Source: Aeromonas rivipollensis (lineage in GTDB: Bacteria > Pseudomonadota > Gammaproteobacteria > Enterobacterales > Aeromonadaceae). Taken from it: a stretch of DNA of 64,000 bases. Position 1 is the first letter of the stretch; every line of letters begins with the position of its first letter. The notes under the pieces are model-generated. The model made no database searches. It was not told the DNA's origin and worked only from the letters and a program-made list of their open reading frames with translations. A program made the translations under genes and the position numbers. Shown in pieces: positions 1 through 7,431 of the stretch. The DNA is taken from NCBI RefSeq assembly GCF_037811135.1, contig NZ_CP149130.1, positions 4,173,501 to 4,237,500 on the forward strand. Reading direction: 5' to 3'.

Positions 1-293
1 CTCTGCTCGTCAGCACTCCATTTCGAGATGGGCTTGGCCACGCAGTTGCCCGTCTGGGTCAGGTGAGCGAAGCGGCCCTGCTCCAGCACCAGCTGGGTGC
101 AGCGCGCCTCCCCTTCATGCATGTTCATGGTCTGCACCAGCCGCAGCCGGGTCACCAGCTCATCGCGCAGGGTATGGGTTTCAAAGCCGCCTTTGCCCAG
201 CCACTTGGGCACGGCAAAGGCGGCCAGAATCCCGAGCAACAGGATTACGATCACCAGTTCTATCAGGGTAAAACCATCACTTCGTGCCGTCAT
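1..293 (-). CDS. mshC: MshC-like minor prepilin, 5' part only
   Basis: The gene runs off the left edge, so only about 97 N-terminal residues are visible. It opens with a short basic leader (MTARSDG) followed by FTLIELVIVILLLGILAAFA, the class III/IV prepilin cleavage and helix motif with Glu at +5 of the mature protein. Two cysteines follow (in EARCTQL and TGNCVAK). It lies just after mshA, where mshC sits in MSHA loci, and would be a minor pseudopilin of the pilus fibre processed by the prepilin peptidase. The name rests on gene order plus the prepilin motif; mshD would look similar at this length. Confidence 0.8.
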   Translation of the reverse strand, partial: MTARSDGFTLIELVIVILLLGILAAFAVPKWLGKGGFETHTLRDELVTRLRLVQTMNMHEGEARCTQLVLEQGRFAHLTQTGNCVAKPISKWSADEQ

Positions 294-315
294 GACACAG
301 CACTCCTTGGAAGGA

Positions 316-342
316 AGATGGAGAGAGTACCTCCCTCCATCT
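316..342 (-). terminator. Hairpin between mshA and mshC
   Basis: On the minus strand AGATGGAG pairs with CTCCATCT around an 11-nt loop, and two T's follow directly (TTCC). The U-tract is weak, so this is more likely a leaky terminator or 3' mRNA stabiliser that would raise mshA message above mshC. That role is inference. Confidence 0.5.
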
Positions 343-357
343 TGATTGAGATTGACC

Positions 358-819
358 TTACTTACAGGCAGTCACTTCAGAGGTCGGCAGAGAGCCTGAA
401 GAAGCCTCTGTATAGGTAACGAAGCAGTCTTGGGCGGTGGAGCTGGCTGAAACGCCAGCCGGGAAAATCCGGATACTGCTGGATACCGGGGTACCAAAGC
501 TCCAGTCACCAGAACTCAACTCCAGCACCTTCTCAAGATCATCCTTGGTCGCCTTGGGATAGCCGTAGGCAATGTTCACGCTGACGTTATTGCCGACATC
601 CAGTGTCTCGGAAGGAGCCGTGTCCTTGCCAGCGATAACGGCCTTGCTATATACCATGGCACCGGCAGAATTCAGCGAGCCCTCAACCCCTTTCAGGGTG
701 GAAGTACGCGCATCATCCTGCAGATTCAGGAACTTGGGCGCGGCGGTGACCGCCAGAATGCCCAGGATGATGATCACGATCACCAGTTCGATCAGGGTAA
801 AACCCGCCTGCTTTTTCAT
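358..819 (-). CDS. mshA: MSHA major pilin MshA
   Basis: A 153-residue type IV prepilin and the structural subunit of the mannose-sensitive haemagglutinin pilus. A six-residue basic leader (MKKQAG) precedes FTLIELVIVIIILGILAVTA, with cleavage expected between Gly and Phe and the conserved Glu5. The C-terminal half has two cysteines (QDCFVTY and EVTACK, the last at the C-terminus) that would form the D-region disulfide loop. It follows mshB by 18 nt and is followed by a hairpin. Major rather than minor pilin is inferred from the hairpin, the short leader and the position. Confidence 0.9.
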   Translation of the reverse strand: MKKQAGFTLIELVIVIIILGILAVTAAPKFLNLQDDARTSTLKGVEGSLNSAGAMVYSKAVIAGKDTAPSETLDVGNNVSVNIAYGYPKATKDDLEKVLELSSGDWSFGTPVSSSIRIFPAGVSASSTAQDCFVTYTEASSGSLPTSEVTACK

Positions 820-837
820 TACGTTTTCCTCGGTTTA

Positions 838-1497
838 TCAATTGATATTGGTAGTCACCTGGCCGGAGGCCGGGCGGTAACTGAAACTCATGTAGGCATC
901 GGTGCTCCCTTGCGGGTCCTGATAGCGCCCATCACTTCCCTTGCTCAGGCTGTTGACCAGATAGTAACGGCAGACCGAATCCAGTCCATTGTTGCTCACC
1001 GTGGCATAGAACTTCAGGTCATTGCCGCTACCGCGCACCTCGTCAAAGTTGGCAGTAGCCTTGGGAGGATTCTGCAACAAGCCCTCCCAAATATTGAGAC
1101 AGCGGGCCGCCGTCAGATTGGCCGGATCCACATCGGGAGCGCCGCTCGCCGCCGTGTCCATGGGATAACCGGGGGAGAGCTCGCCATTGCTGACCTGGCT
1201 CTCGGTCGGCGTGGTCAGATAGAAACGGGAACCGTCATACAGCACAGTGTTGAGGCTGTCCTGCCTGGCACGCCCCTCGGCTTCCCACTGGGCCCGCACC
1301 AGGGAGACCGCTGTGGCAAAGCCGCCCGATACCCCTTCCACGCTGGCCTTCTTCGCCTCGTCGGTCACGTCGAGAAAACGGGGCAAGGCGGTGACGGCCA
1401 GGATCCCCAGAATCACGATAACGATCACCAGCTCGATCAGGGAAAAACCGGCCATCTGACCTGGTCCCTGGCCGGCGCTCACTCTCTTTGCTGCCAT
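838..1497 (-). CDS. mshB: MSHA minor prepilin MshB
   Basis: A 219-residue prepilin-like protein directly upstream of mshA. A 17-residue leader ends in AGQGPGQMAG before FSLIELVIVIVILGILAVTA, then PRFLDVTDEAKKASVEGV, typical of the MshA/MshB subfamily. Two cysteines (AARCLNIW, DSVCRYYL) lie in the globular domain. The first 35 mature residues closely resemble MshA, so the two genes are paralogues. It is thought to be a minor subunit used in assembly or initiation. The ATG at 1497 is the first start in frame; Met15 of the leader is an alternative. Confidence 0.88.
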   Translation of the reverse strand: MAAKRVSAGQGPGQMAGFSLIELVIVIVILGILAVTALPRFLDVTDEAKKASVEGVSGGFATAVSLVRAQWEAEGRARQDSLNTVLYDGSRFYLTTPTESQVSNGELSPGYPMDTAASGAPDVDPANLTAARCLNIWEGLLQNPPKATANFDEVRGSGNDLKFYATVSNNGLDSVCRYYLVNSLSKGSDGRYQDPQGSTDAYMSFSYRPASGQVTTNIN

Positions 1498-1573
1498 GCT
1501 GCCTCCGTAATGTTCCGCATTATTTCATGCAGATAGAAAAAAATCATGTGGCTGAAGCACTTGAGAGATCGAC

Positions 1574-2035
1574 TCAAGGCTTCGCCAGTACCCGGCCATC
1601 GCTGAAACGGTAGAACAGCCAGTGCCCTTCCCAACCAAACTCGCAGCCGTCCCCATCCTGGCTGGCGAGTGCCTGCCAGGACGGCAACCCCGGGTCCTCG
1701 GGGCCGATCAGCCTCAGCCAGAGCTGACGGCAGTTGGCGGAGGGTGACTGCAGCGGCAGCACCGCCAGCGGCCAGCCCCGCCCATCGAACTGCCAGGCCA
1801 CCCCCTCCGCATGCAGCACCTCGGGGCGCCGCTCATCGAGCCAGCGCCCGTGCAGTCGCTGGGCCCGCTCGGCAAATTGCTCCCCCAGCAGGCTCAGGCT
1901 GACCGCCAGCGCCTCTTCCCTGTGGCTGCGATAGCTCAGGGCCAGGGTGGCAATGATGACCAGCAGCAGGACGCAGGCGATCAGCCGCCTGTAGCCTCCC
2001 AGCCAGCGCTCATCCTGCTCGGACTGTCTGCTCAT
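1574..2035 (-). CDS. mshF: MSHA biogenesis protein MshF
   Basis: About 153 residues from MSRQSEQDERWL. I chose this start because AGAGAGG lies just upstream; an upstream in-frame start adds 18 residues encoded in the mshG-echo region and has no good ribosome site. One membrane segment (about residues 16-32, LIACVLLLVIIATLALSY) anchors a periplasmic domain with Trp residues and a Cys pair. MshF is a poorly characterised inner-membrane component; the name rests on topology, size and its place between mshG and mshB. Confidence 0.78.
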   Translation of the reverse strand: MSRQSEQDERWLGGYRRLIACVLLLVIIATLALSYRSHREEALAVSLSLLGEQFAERAQRLHGRWLDERRPEVLHAEGVAWQFDGRGWPLAVLPLQSPSANCRQLWLRLIGPEDPGLPSWQALASQDGDGCEFGWEGHWLFYRFSDGRVLAKP

Positions 2036-2088
2036 CCACGCCTCTCTAGCCGTAATCCTGTACAGATGGCGCACATCATCTGCAGCCA

Positions 2089-2191
2089 CACATCACTGGC
2101 CGCGAACCGCACGCATCATGCCCCCCATCAGGAGGAGTGAAGATGCTGAACCACATCATTGGCCGCGAACGGCCCTCATCATGTCCCACAT
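2089..2191 (-). repeat. Degenerate tandem copy of the mshG 3' end
   Basis: The last codons of mshG (2152-2191, reading DMMRAVRGQ-stop) reappear 63 bp downstream at 2089-2128 as GMMRAVRGQ-stop in the same frame, with roughly three quarters of bases identical and TGATGTG after both stops. The copy lies in the 120-bp gap before mshF. Confidence 0.75.
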
Positions 2192-3376
2192 GGGCGTAAA
2201 GATACCGAGCGCCAGCACCAGCACCATGACGGCCACTATGCCGATCAGGATGGGCTCGATGCGGGCGGTGAGGCTCTTGAGGTCATAATCCACCTCCCGC
2301 TCGTAGTATTCGGCCGCCTCGTGCAGCAGCTCGTCCACCTGGCCCGTCTCTTCCCCCACAGCGATCATCTGCATCACCAGAGGGGTGAACAGGCCGCTGG
2401 CACCGGCGGTGCGCAGCAGGCTCTCGCCCCGCTCTATGCCCGCCCGCATGTCGCGGATCTGCCCCGCCATATAGGCGTTGTCTACCGCATCGGCCACCAG
2501 GGTCAGCGCAGTGTTGAGCGGCACCCCGGCCTTGAGCATCATGGAGAAGCTGCGGGCAAAACGGGCCAGCAGGGAGCGCTCTATGATGGTGCCGACTATG
2601 GGCAGCCTGAGCTGCCAGCGATGCCAGGTCAGCTTGCCCTGGGTGCTGGCGACCCAGCGACGCCAGCCAAACACCATGCCCGCCAGGATGGCCAGCAGCA
2701 GCCACCAGTAGTGGACGAAGAAGTGGGAGGTGGCGAGCAGGATCCGGGTCGCCAGCGGCAGCTCGACCCCGAACTTGGCAAACATGCCGGCGAACACCGG
2801 GATCACCATGATGTTGAGGATCACCATGGCGATGCCGATGGCCATCATCACGAAGCTGGGGTAGCGCATGGCGGTCTTGATCCGCTTGCGGGTCTCCAGC
2901 TCCAGATCGAAATAGTTGGCGAGCTGCAGGAAGGCCTCCTCCAGCTGGCCGGTGTTCTCGCCGACATGGATGATGGCGACGAACAGGCTGTTGAACACCT
3001 TGGGGTGCGTCTGCATCGAGCTCGACAGCGGCCGCCCATTGCCGAGATCCTCCCCTAGGGCGTGCAGTGCCCGCTTGAGGGGCTTGCTGTGGGCGCTATC
3101 CTCCAGCCCGGAGATGGCGCGCAGTATGGGAATGCCTGCCCGGGTCAGGGCATACATCTGGCGGCTGAACACCACCAGCTCTTCGAGTTTGACGCCCCCC
3201 TCCAGCAGCAGCGACCAGTCGATGCCGGCCGCTTTCGCCTTGCCCGCTTTGAGCTCGGTGGGCATCACGCCGCGGCGCATCAGCTGCTCGGCGGCGGCCA
3301 GCTCGCTGGCGGCCTCCAGCACGCCGCTGACGGCGTTGCCCTGGCTGTCGCGCCCCTTGTAGTTGAAGCTGCCCAT
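2156..3376 (-). CDS. mshG: MSHA inner-membrane platform protein MshG (PilC/GspF family)
   Basis: 406 residues, the usual PilC/GspF length. Two homologous helical cytoplasmic domains (about residues 65-190 and 270-390) alternate with three membrane segments (about 170-195, 220-240, 375-400). Family motifs include LVVFSRQMYALTRAGIPILR and the parallel ARFARSFSMMLKAGVPLNTA, and VGENTGQLEEAF versus VGEETGQVDELL. It forms the platform on which the MshE ATPase drives pilus polymerisation. It is separated from mshE by three bases. Confidence 0.93.
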   Translation of the reverse strand: MGSFNYKGRDSQGNAVSGVLEAASELAAAEQLMRRGVMPTELKAGKAKAAGIDWSLLLEGGVKLEELVVFSRQMYALTRAGIPILRAISGLEDSAHSKPLKRALHALGEDLGNGRPLSSSMQTHPKVFNSLFVAIIHVGENTGQLEEAFLQLANYFDLELETRKRIKTAMRYPSFVMMAIGIAMVILNIMVIPVFAGMFAKFGVELPLATRILLATSHFFVHYWWLLLAILAGMVFGWRRWVASTQGKLTWHRWQLRLPIVGTIIERSLLARFARSFSMMLKAGVPLNTALTLVADAVDNAYMAGQIRDMRAGIERGESLLRTAGASGLFTPLVMQMIAVGEETGQVDELLHEAAEYYEREVDYDLKSLTARIEPILIGIVAVMVLVLALGIFTPMWDMMRAVRGQ

Positions 3377-3379
3377 GGC

Positions 3380-5089
3380 TTATCCCAGATCCTCGGCCAG
3401 CCTGAGCACCTCATCCACCGAGGTGATCCCCTCCCGGGCATAATCGAGCGCCGTCAGGGCCAGGGGCCTGTAGTGCTCGTGCTCGCGTGCCGCCCGGGCA
3501 AAGCCCTCCGCATCGTTGCGGCGCAGGGCATCCATCATGGGTTGATCCAGCTCCAGCAGCTCGTAGACCCCGATCCGGCCCGAATAACCGGTGAAGTTGC
3601 AGCTCTGGCAGCCACGCCCCTTGCGATAGAGGTGCTGGCCGGGTTCCTCGCCGGAGAGGACGGACAGCCAGGTGGCCTGCCCCTGGTCCGGCGCCGTCTC
3701 GCAGGCGCAGTGTTCACACAGCCGTCGCACCAGGCGCTGGGCCACCACGGCCCGCAGGGCGCTCGCCACCAGATAGCCTGGGGCCCCCATGTCGATGAGG
3801 CGCAGGGCGCTGGTGACGGCGTCATTGGTGTGCAATGTGGTCAGCACCAGATGGCCTGTGATGGCGCCGCGCAGGCCTATCTCCACCGTCTCGTTGTCCC
3901 GCATCTCCCCCACCAGCAGGATATCGGGATCCTGACGCAGGGTGGAACGCAGCACCTGGGAGAAGGTGAGGCCTATCTTGGGGTTGACCTGCACCTGGTT
4001 GACCCGCGGCAGCCGGTATTCCACCGGGTCTTCCACCGTGATGATCTTGTGGCTGGCCTGGTTGAGCTCGGAGAGGGCGCCGTAGAGCGTCGTGGTCTTG
4101 CCGCTGCCGGTGGGGCCCGTCACCAGTATCATGCCGTGGGGGCGCTTGAGCTGGCGCCGGAAGCGGCTCAGGATGGCCGGCGGCATGCCGGTTTCCGCCA
4201 GCGACAATATGCCGGAGGATTGGTCCAGCAGTCGCATCACCACGGATTCACCGTACTGTACCGGCATGGTGGACATACGCACATCCACGTCCCGGCCGCG
4301 CACCTTCATGGCGAAACGGCCATCCTGGGGCAGCCGCTTCTCGGAGATGTCGAGCCCGGCCACCAGCTTGAGGCGCAGCACCAGCGCCTGGGCGATGCGT
4401 ACCTCGTTCAGTATGTTTTCGTGCAGCACGCCGTCGATGCGCTGGCGGATGCGCAGCACCTTCTCGTCCGGCTCTATGTGGATGTCGGAGGCCCCCACCT
4501 GCACTGCGTCCTCGAACAGGGATCGCAGCAGCTTGGCCACGGTCGCCTCCCCCTCGTCACCGGCCCCGAGATTGCTGGAGCCCAGCTCGAAACCGGCGTC
4601 CTGATACTCTTCGTGCAGCTGCTCGGCGAAGCTCTCTATCTCCCGGGTGCGGCGATAGAGGCGGTCGAAATACTCCAGCAGCTGGCCTTCCCGCGCCACC
4701 GCCAGCACCATTTCGCGGGGGCTGAGCAGGGCGGCGATGGCATCCAGGGCGCTCAAGTCGGCGGGATCCGACATGGCCACTGTCACCTTGTTGTCGCTGA
4801 GGTTGACCGCCAGGGCGCGATAACGGCGGGCCTGCACCTCGGGCAACAGGGTCACGGCCGAGGCGTCTATGGTGAGGTTATTGAGATCGAAGAAGGGCAC
4901 GTCCAGCTGGCGGGCGAGGAACTGCAGCAGTTGCACCTCGCTGATGAAGCCGAGATCGATGAGGGTGGTCCCCAGCTTGCGCCCGGTCTGACGCTGCTGC
5001 TGCAGGGCGAGCTGCAACTGATCATCCGAGATGATCTGCTCCTGTACCAGCAGGTCGCCGAGGCGCATTTTCAGTCTGGGTTGTGCCAT
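3380..5089 (-). CDS. mshE: MSHA pilus extension ATPase MshE (PilB/GspE family)
   Basis: 569 residues. The N-terminus has two successive MshEN motifs (RLGDLLVQEQIISDDQLQLA from about residue 9, KLGTTLIDLGFISEVQLLQF about 30 later), the family known to bind c-di-GMP. The ATPase core has Walker A GPTGSGKTTTL, Asp-box DPDILLVGEMRD and the His-box region TGHLVLTTLHTNDA. A C-terminal CxxC pair of pairs (CEHC, CQSC) gives the tetracysteine zinc site. It powers pilus extension from the cytoplasmic face of MshG, and c-di-GMP control of pilus assembly is expected from the family. Confidence 0.95.
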   Translation of the reverse strand: MAQPRLKMRLGDLLVQEQIISDDQLQLALQQQRQTGRKLGTTLIDLGFISEVQLLQFLARQLDVPFFDLNNLTIDASAVTLLPEVQARRYRALAVNLSDNKVTVAMSDPADLSALDAIAALLSPREMVLAVAREGQLLEYFDRLYRRTREIESFAEQLHEEYQDAGFELGSSNLGAGDEGEATVAKLLRSLFEDAVQVGASDIHIEPDEKVLRIRQRIDGVLHENILNEVRIAQALVLRLKLVAGLDISEKRLPQDGRFAMKVRGRDVDVRMSTMPVQYGESVVMRLLDQSSGILSLAETGMPPAILSRFRRQLKRPHGMILVTGPTGSGKTTTLYGALSELNQASHKIITVEDPVEYRLPRVNQVQVNPKIGLTFSQVLRSTLRQDPDILLVGEMRDNETVEIGLRGAITGHLVLTTLHTNDAVTSALRLIDMGAPGYLVASALRAVVAQRLVRRLCEHCACETAPDQGQATWLSVLSGEEPGQHLYRKGRGCQSCNFTGYSGRIGVYELLELDQPMMDALRRNDAEGFARAAREHEHYRPLALTALDYAREGITSVDEVLRLAEDLG

Positions 5090-5176
5090 TGTTGCTCCGA
5101 TTCCTGTGATTGCACGTCATTCAAAACTGTTGCCACATTCGATGGCGAATTGGGTACCAGAATCCGTCACCTCGTC

Positions 5177-5202
5177 CGATTACGCCGCTGCGCGGCTAAT
5201 CG
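5177..5202. repeat. REP-like palindrome, copy 1
   Basis: Stem CGATTA/TAATCG with inner GCCGC/GCGGC in the mshN-mshE gap. A near-identical element is at 28396-28421, differing only in the loop (TG versus TT). It is a short dispersed palindromic repeat of the REP type, possibly mRNA-stabilising; there is no U-tract. Confidence 0.65.
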
Positions 5203-5220
5203 AACCCAGGGGTTGTTGTG

Positions 5221-6381
5221 TCAAGGCGCCAGCTCGGCGATCCGTTGTTCCAGCCAGCGGGTCGATGCCTCGCCAAGATTCCCGTGCAATTGGGCATTGC
5301 CATAGGCATCCAGCGCCCGCTGGCGGTGGCCCTGACCATCCTCCGCCACCCCCAGCCCCAGCCACCAGCGCCCCTGGTCCGGCTGCTGGCGCAGCAGCTT
5401 GACGTAGAGCTCGGACGCCTGGGCCGGCTGGCCCAGCTCCTGGGCGAGCCCCGCCCAGGTGGCGTAATAGTCCAGATTGGCGGCCAGGTCCGGCTGATAG
5501 CCGGTGAGCCAGTCCAGCGCCTTCTGGCGATCGCCGCCGCTGATGGCCACCCGGGCCAGCAGCAGCCGCAGGTCGGCCTGCGCCGGATCCAGCCTGAGCC
5601 CCTCTTCCAGCACCTGGCTGGCCTCGGTCAGCCGACCCTCGCCGTAGAGCAGGCCCGCAAGCTGCTCGCGCGCCCCCTGATTGTGCGGATCATGGACCAG
5701 CACCTGGTAATAGTTGTCCTGGGCCTCCCGCATCTGGCCCTTGGCCATGGCGGTAGTCGCCTTGCGCTCGGCCAGGGCCGCCAGCTCGGGCTCGGAGAGA
5801 TCCACCGTCTCTATCTTCAGCACGCCGGGTTTGCGGGGAGCGGCGGCCGCCTCCTGGGGGGCCGCCTCCTGCTCTGCGGCCAGCTCGGCATAAAGATCCG
5901 GCTGCAACTCTTCGTCGCTCGGCGTGAGCTCATCCTCCGGCGGCGTCTCGGCCAGGGCCTCGGACGCCGGGGCCTCGTCGGCGAGCGCCTCGGTCGCGGA
6001 AGATCCCTCTGCCACCTCGGCAGGCGCGCTGGTCCTTGTCACTGCGGCCACTGGGGCGACATCCTGAGCGACAGCCCCGGAGGCGGCCCCCTGGGGCTCG
6101 GGGGGCGTGGCGACCACCTCGGTGGCAGAAGAGGCAGGCTGCGCCTGGCTCGCCGGGGCGAGCTCGGTCGTCGATTGAACCGTCGGCTGCGCCGTGCGCT
6201 GGCTCTGCTGCCAGTAGATCCAGGTGCGCCAGCCGAGGATGGCCAGCGCCAGGGTGCACAGCAGGGTCAGCACCAGCATCCACCACCCCTGCTGACGCAC
6301 CGGCGCCACATAGACGGCGGCGCCTTCGGATCCTGGCTGGCGTTGCTCCAGATCTTTCAGCATCTGATTGATCACGCTCAT
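5221..6381 (-). CDS. mshN: MSHA biogenesis TPR protein MshN
   Basis: 386 residues starting at MSVINQMLKDLEQRQ; its ATG overlaps the mshM stop (ATGA), which fixes the start. One membrane helix (about residues 32-52), then an Ala/Glu/Pro-rich linker of some 130 residues, then tetratricopeptide repeats (for example GQMREAQDNYYQVLVHDPHN, GRLTEASQVLEEGLRLDPAQ). A bitopic periplasmic scaffold, probably linking assembly parts. Translational coupling to mshM is evident from the overlap. Confidence 0.88.
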   Translation of the reverse strand: MSVINQMLKDLEQRQPGSEGAAVYVAPVRQQGWWMLVLTLLCTLALAILGWRTWIYWQQSQRTAQPTVQSTTELAPASQAQPASSATEVVATPPEPQGAASGAVAQDVAPVAAVTRTSAPAEVAEGSSATEALADEAPASEALAETPPEDELTPSDEELQPDLYAELAAEQEAAPQEAAAAPRKPGVLKIETVDLSEPELAALAERKATTAMAKGQMREAQDNYYQVLVHDPHNQGAREQLAGLLYGEGRLTEASQVLEEGLRLDPAQADLRLLLARVAISGGDRQKALDWLTGYQPDLAANLDYYATWAGLAQELGQPAQASELYVKLLRQQPDQGRWWLGLGVAEDGQGHRQRALDAYGNAQLHGNLGEASTRWLEQRIAELAP

Positions 6382-7268
6382 GACCAGACTCCATAGGCCA
6401 GGGCAGTGCCCAGCAGCAGCAACAGGGGCCACCAGCGCACGAATGAGCCACCACGGGCGTCATCGGTATCGCGAATGGCGAGGCGCACCAAGGCGCTGTC
6501 GATCCGCCGAGTCCCGCGGCCGTAGGCCAGCATCAGGCACTTCTGGGCCAGCACGTTGATGAGCCGCGGAATGCCGCGGGATGCCCGCCACAGCAGGCGC
6601 AGGGCCAGACCGCCAAACAGCGTCGCCCCGCGATAACCCGAGACGTGCAGCCTGTGCTCCAGATAGGCCCGGGTTTCGTCGCACCGCAAGGGGCGCAGGC
6701 AGTAGGAGAAGCCGATGCGCTGGCGCAACTGGCGCAAGTGGGGCCGGGCCAGCCGGACATCCAGCTCGGGTTGGCCGAACAGCACTATTTGCAGCAGCTT
6801 GCTGGACTCGGTCTCCAGGTTGCCGAACAGGCGGATGGCCTCCAGTGTCTCGTCCGGCAGGGCCTGCGCCTCGTCGATCAGCACCACCACCCGGCTCCCC
6901 TGCTGGTGCAGGGCGATGAGGTGGCGATGGATGCGATCCGTGAGATCCAGCTCGCTGTCTCCCTGCACCGCCAGCCCCAGCTCCAGGGCCAGGGCGGTGC
7001 GCAGCTCACCCGGGGTGAGGTGGGGGTTGGGCAGCCAGGCCAGGCGCACCGGGCACACCTCGGAGCCGAGCTCGCTCAGCAGCTTGCGGCAGAGCAGTGT
7101 CTTGCCGGTGCCCACCTCGCCGGTCACCTTGATGAAACCCTCCCCCTGTGCCAGCGCCCAGTTCAGCACCTGCATGGCCTCCTCGTGGGGAGGCAGGCCG
7201 TAGTAGAAGCCGGTATTCGGGGTCAGGCCAAAGGGGGCCTCCTGCAAACCGAAATGGTTCAGGTACAT
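6378..7268 (-). CDS. mshM: MSHA biogenesis ATPase MshM (ExeA-like)
   Basis: 296 residues of the ExeA/GspA AAA ATPase family. Walker A is GEVGTGKTLLCR (about residues 50-61) and Walker B VVVLIDEAQALP (about 127-138). A membrane segment at the C-terminus (WWPLLLLLGTALAYGVW) anchors it in the inner membrane. ExeA-type proteins help place or multimerise the secretin; here the partner would be MshL, encoded just upstream. The first nine codons have an echo 80 bp upstream. Confidence 0.92.
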   Translation of the reverse strand: MYLNHFGLQEAPFGLTPNTGFYYGLPPHEEAMQVLNWALAQGEGFIKVTGEVGTGKTLLCRKLLSELGSEVCPVRLAWLPNPHLTPGELRTALALELGLAVQGDSELDLTDRIHRHLIALHQQGSRVVVLIDEAQALPDETLEAIRLFGNLETESSKLLQIVLFGQPELDVRLARPHLRQLRQRIGFSYCLRPLRCDETRAYLEHRLHVSGYRGATLFGGLALRLLWRASRGIPRLINVLAQKCLMLAYGRGTRRIDSALVRLAIRDTDDARGGSFVRWWPLLLLLGTALAYGVWS

Positions 7269-7348
7269 GTCCCCTCCCAGTCCCCGTCACGGCCAACGCC
7301 GATCAGGCCGAAGGAGAACACCTGCAAAACAACATGGTTCAGGTACAT
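7241..7348 (-). repeat. Tandem copy of the mshM start region
   Basis: The 28 bp at 7241-7268, containing the first nine mshM codons, recur at 7321-7348 with three mismatches (80 bp offset). The copy keeps an ATG and reads MYLNHVVLQ against MYLNHFGLQ in mshM. Confidence 0.75.
7259..7348 (-). CDS. Possible 29-codon leader ORF made by the mshM start echo
   Basis: From the duplicated ATG the frame stays open for 29 codons and stops at a TGA ten bases inside mshM, overlapping the mshM start. It could couple translation of mshL and mshM or be a non-functional remnant. No strong ribosome site is visible, and I treat expression as unproven. Confidence 0.25.
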   Translation of the reverse strand: MYLNHVVLQVFSFGLIGVGRDGDWEGTCT

Positions 7349-7431
7349 GAGTCGTCACCGGCCCGGGGGCCTGTCGTGGCACCGAGCCACAGGCCGTATG
7401 GAACAAGGCCAATCGCATGCTGGTTCATGGC

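Noticed and set aside
358..1497. mshA/mshB similarity as another gene-end echo
   Set aside because: These are full-length paralogous prepilins; similarity in the N-terminal helix is a family feature.
3062..5305. 747-codon plus-strand frame opposite mshE/mshG
   Set aside because: Antisense shadow of high-GC genes; His/Gln/Gly-rich composition and no domain, while the minus strand encodes clear MshE and MshG.
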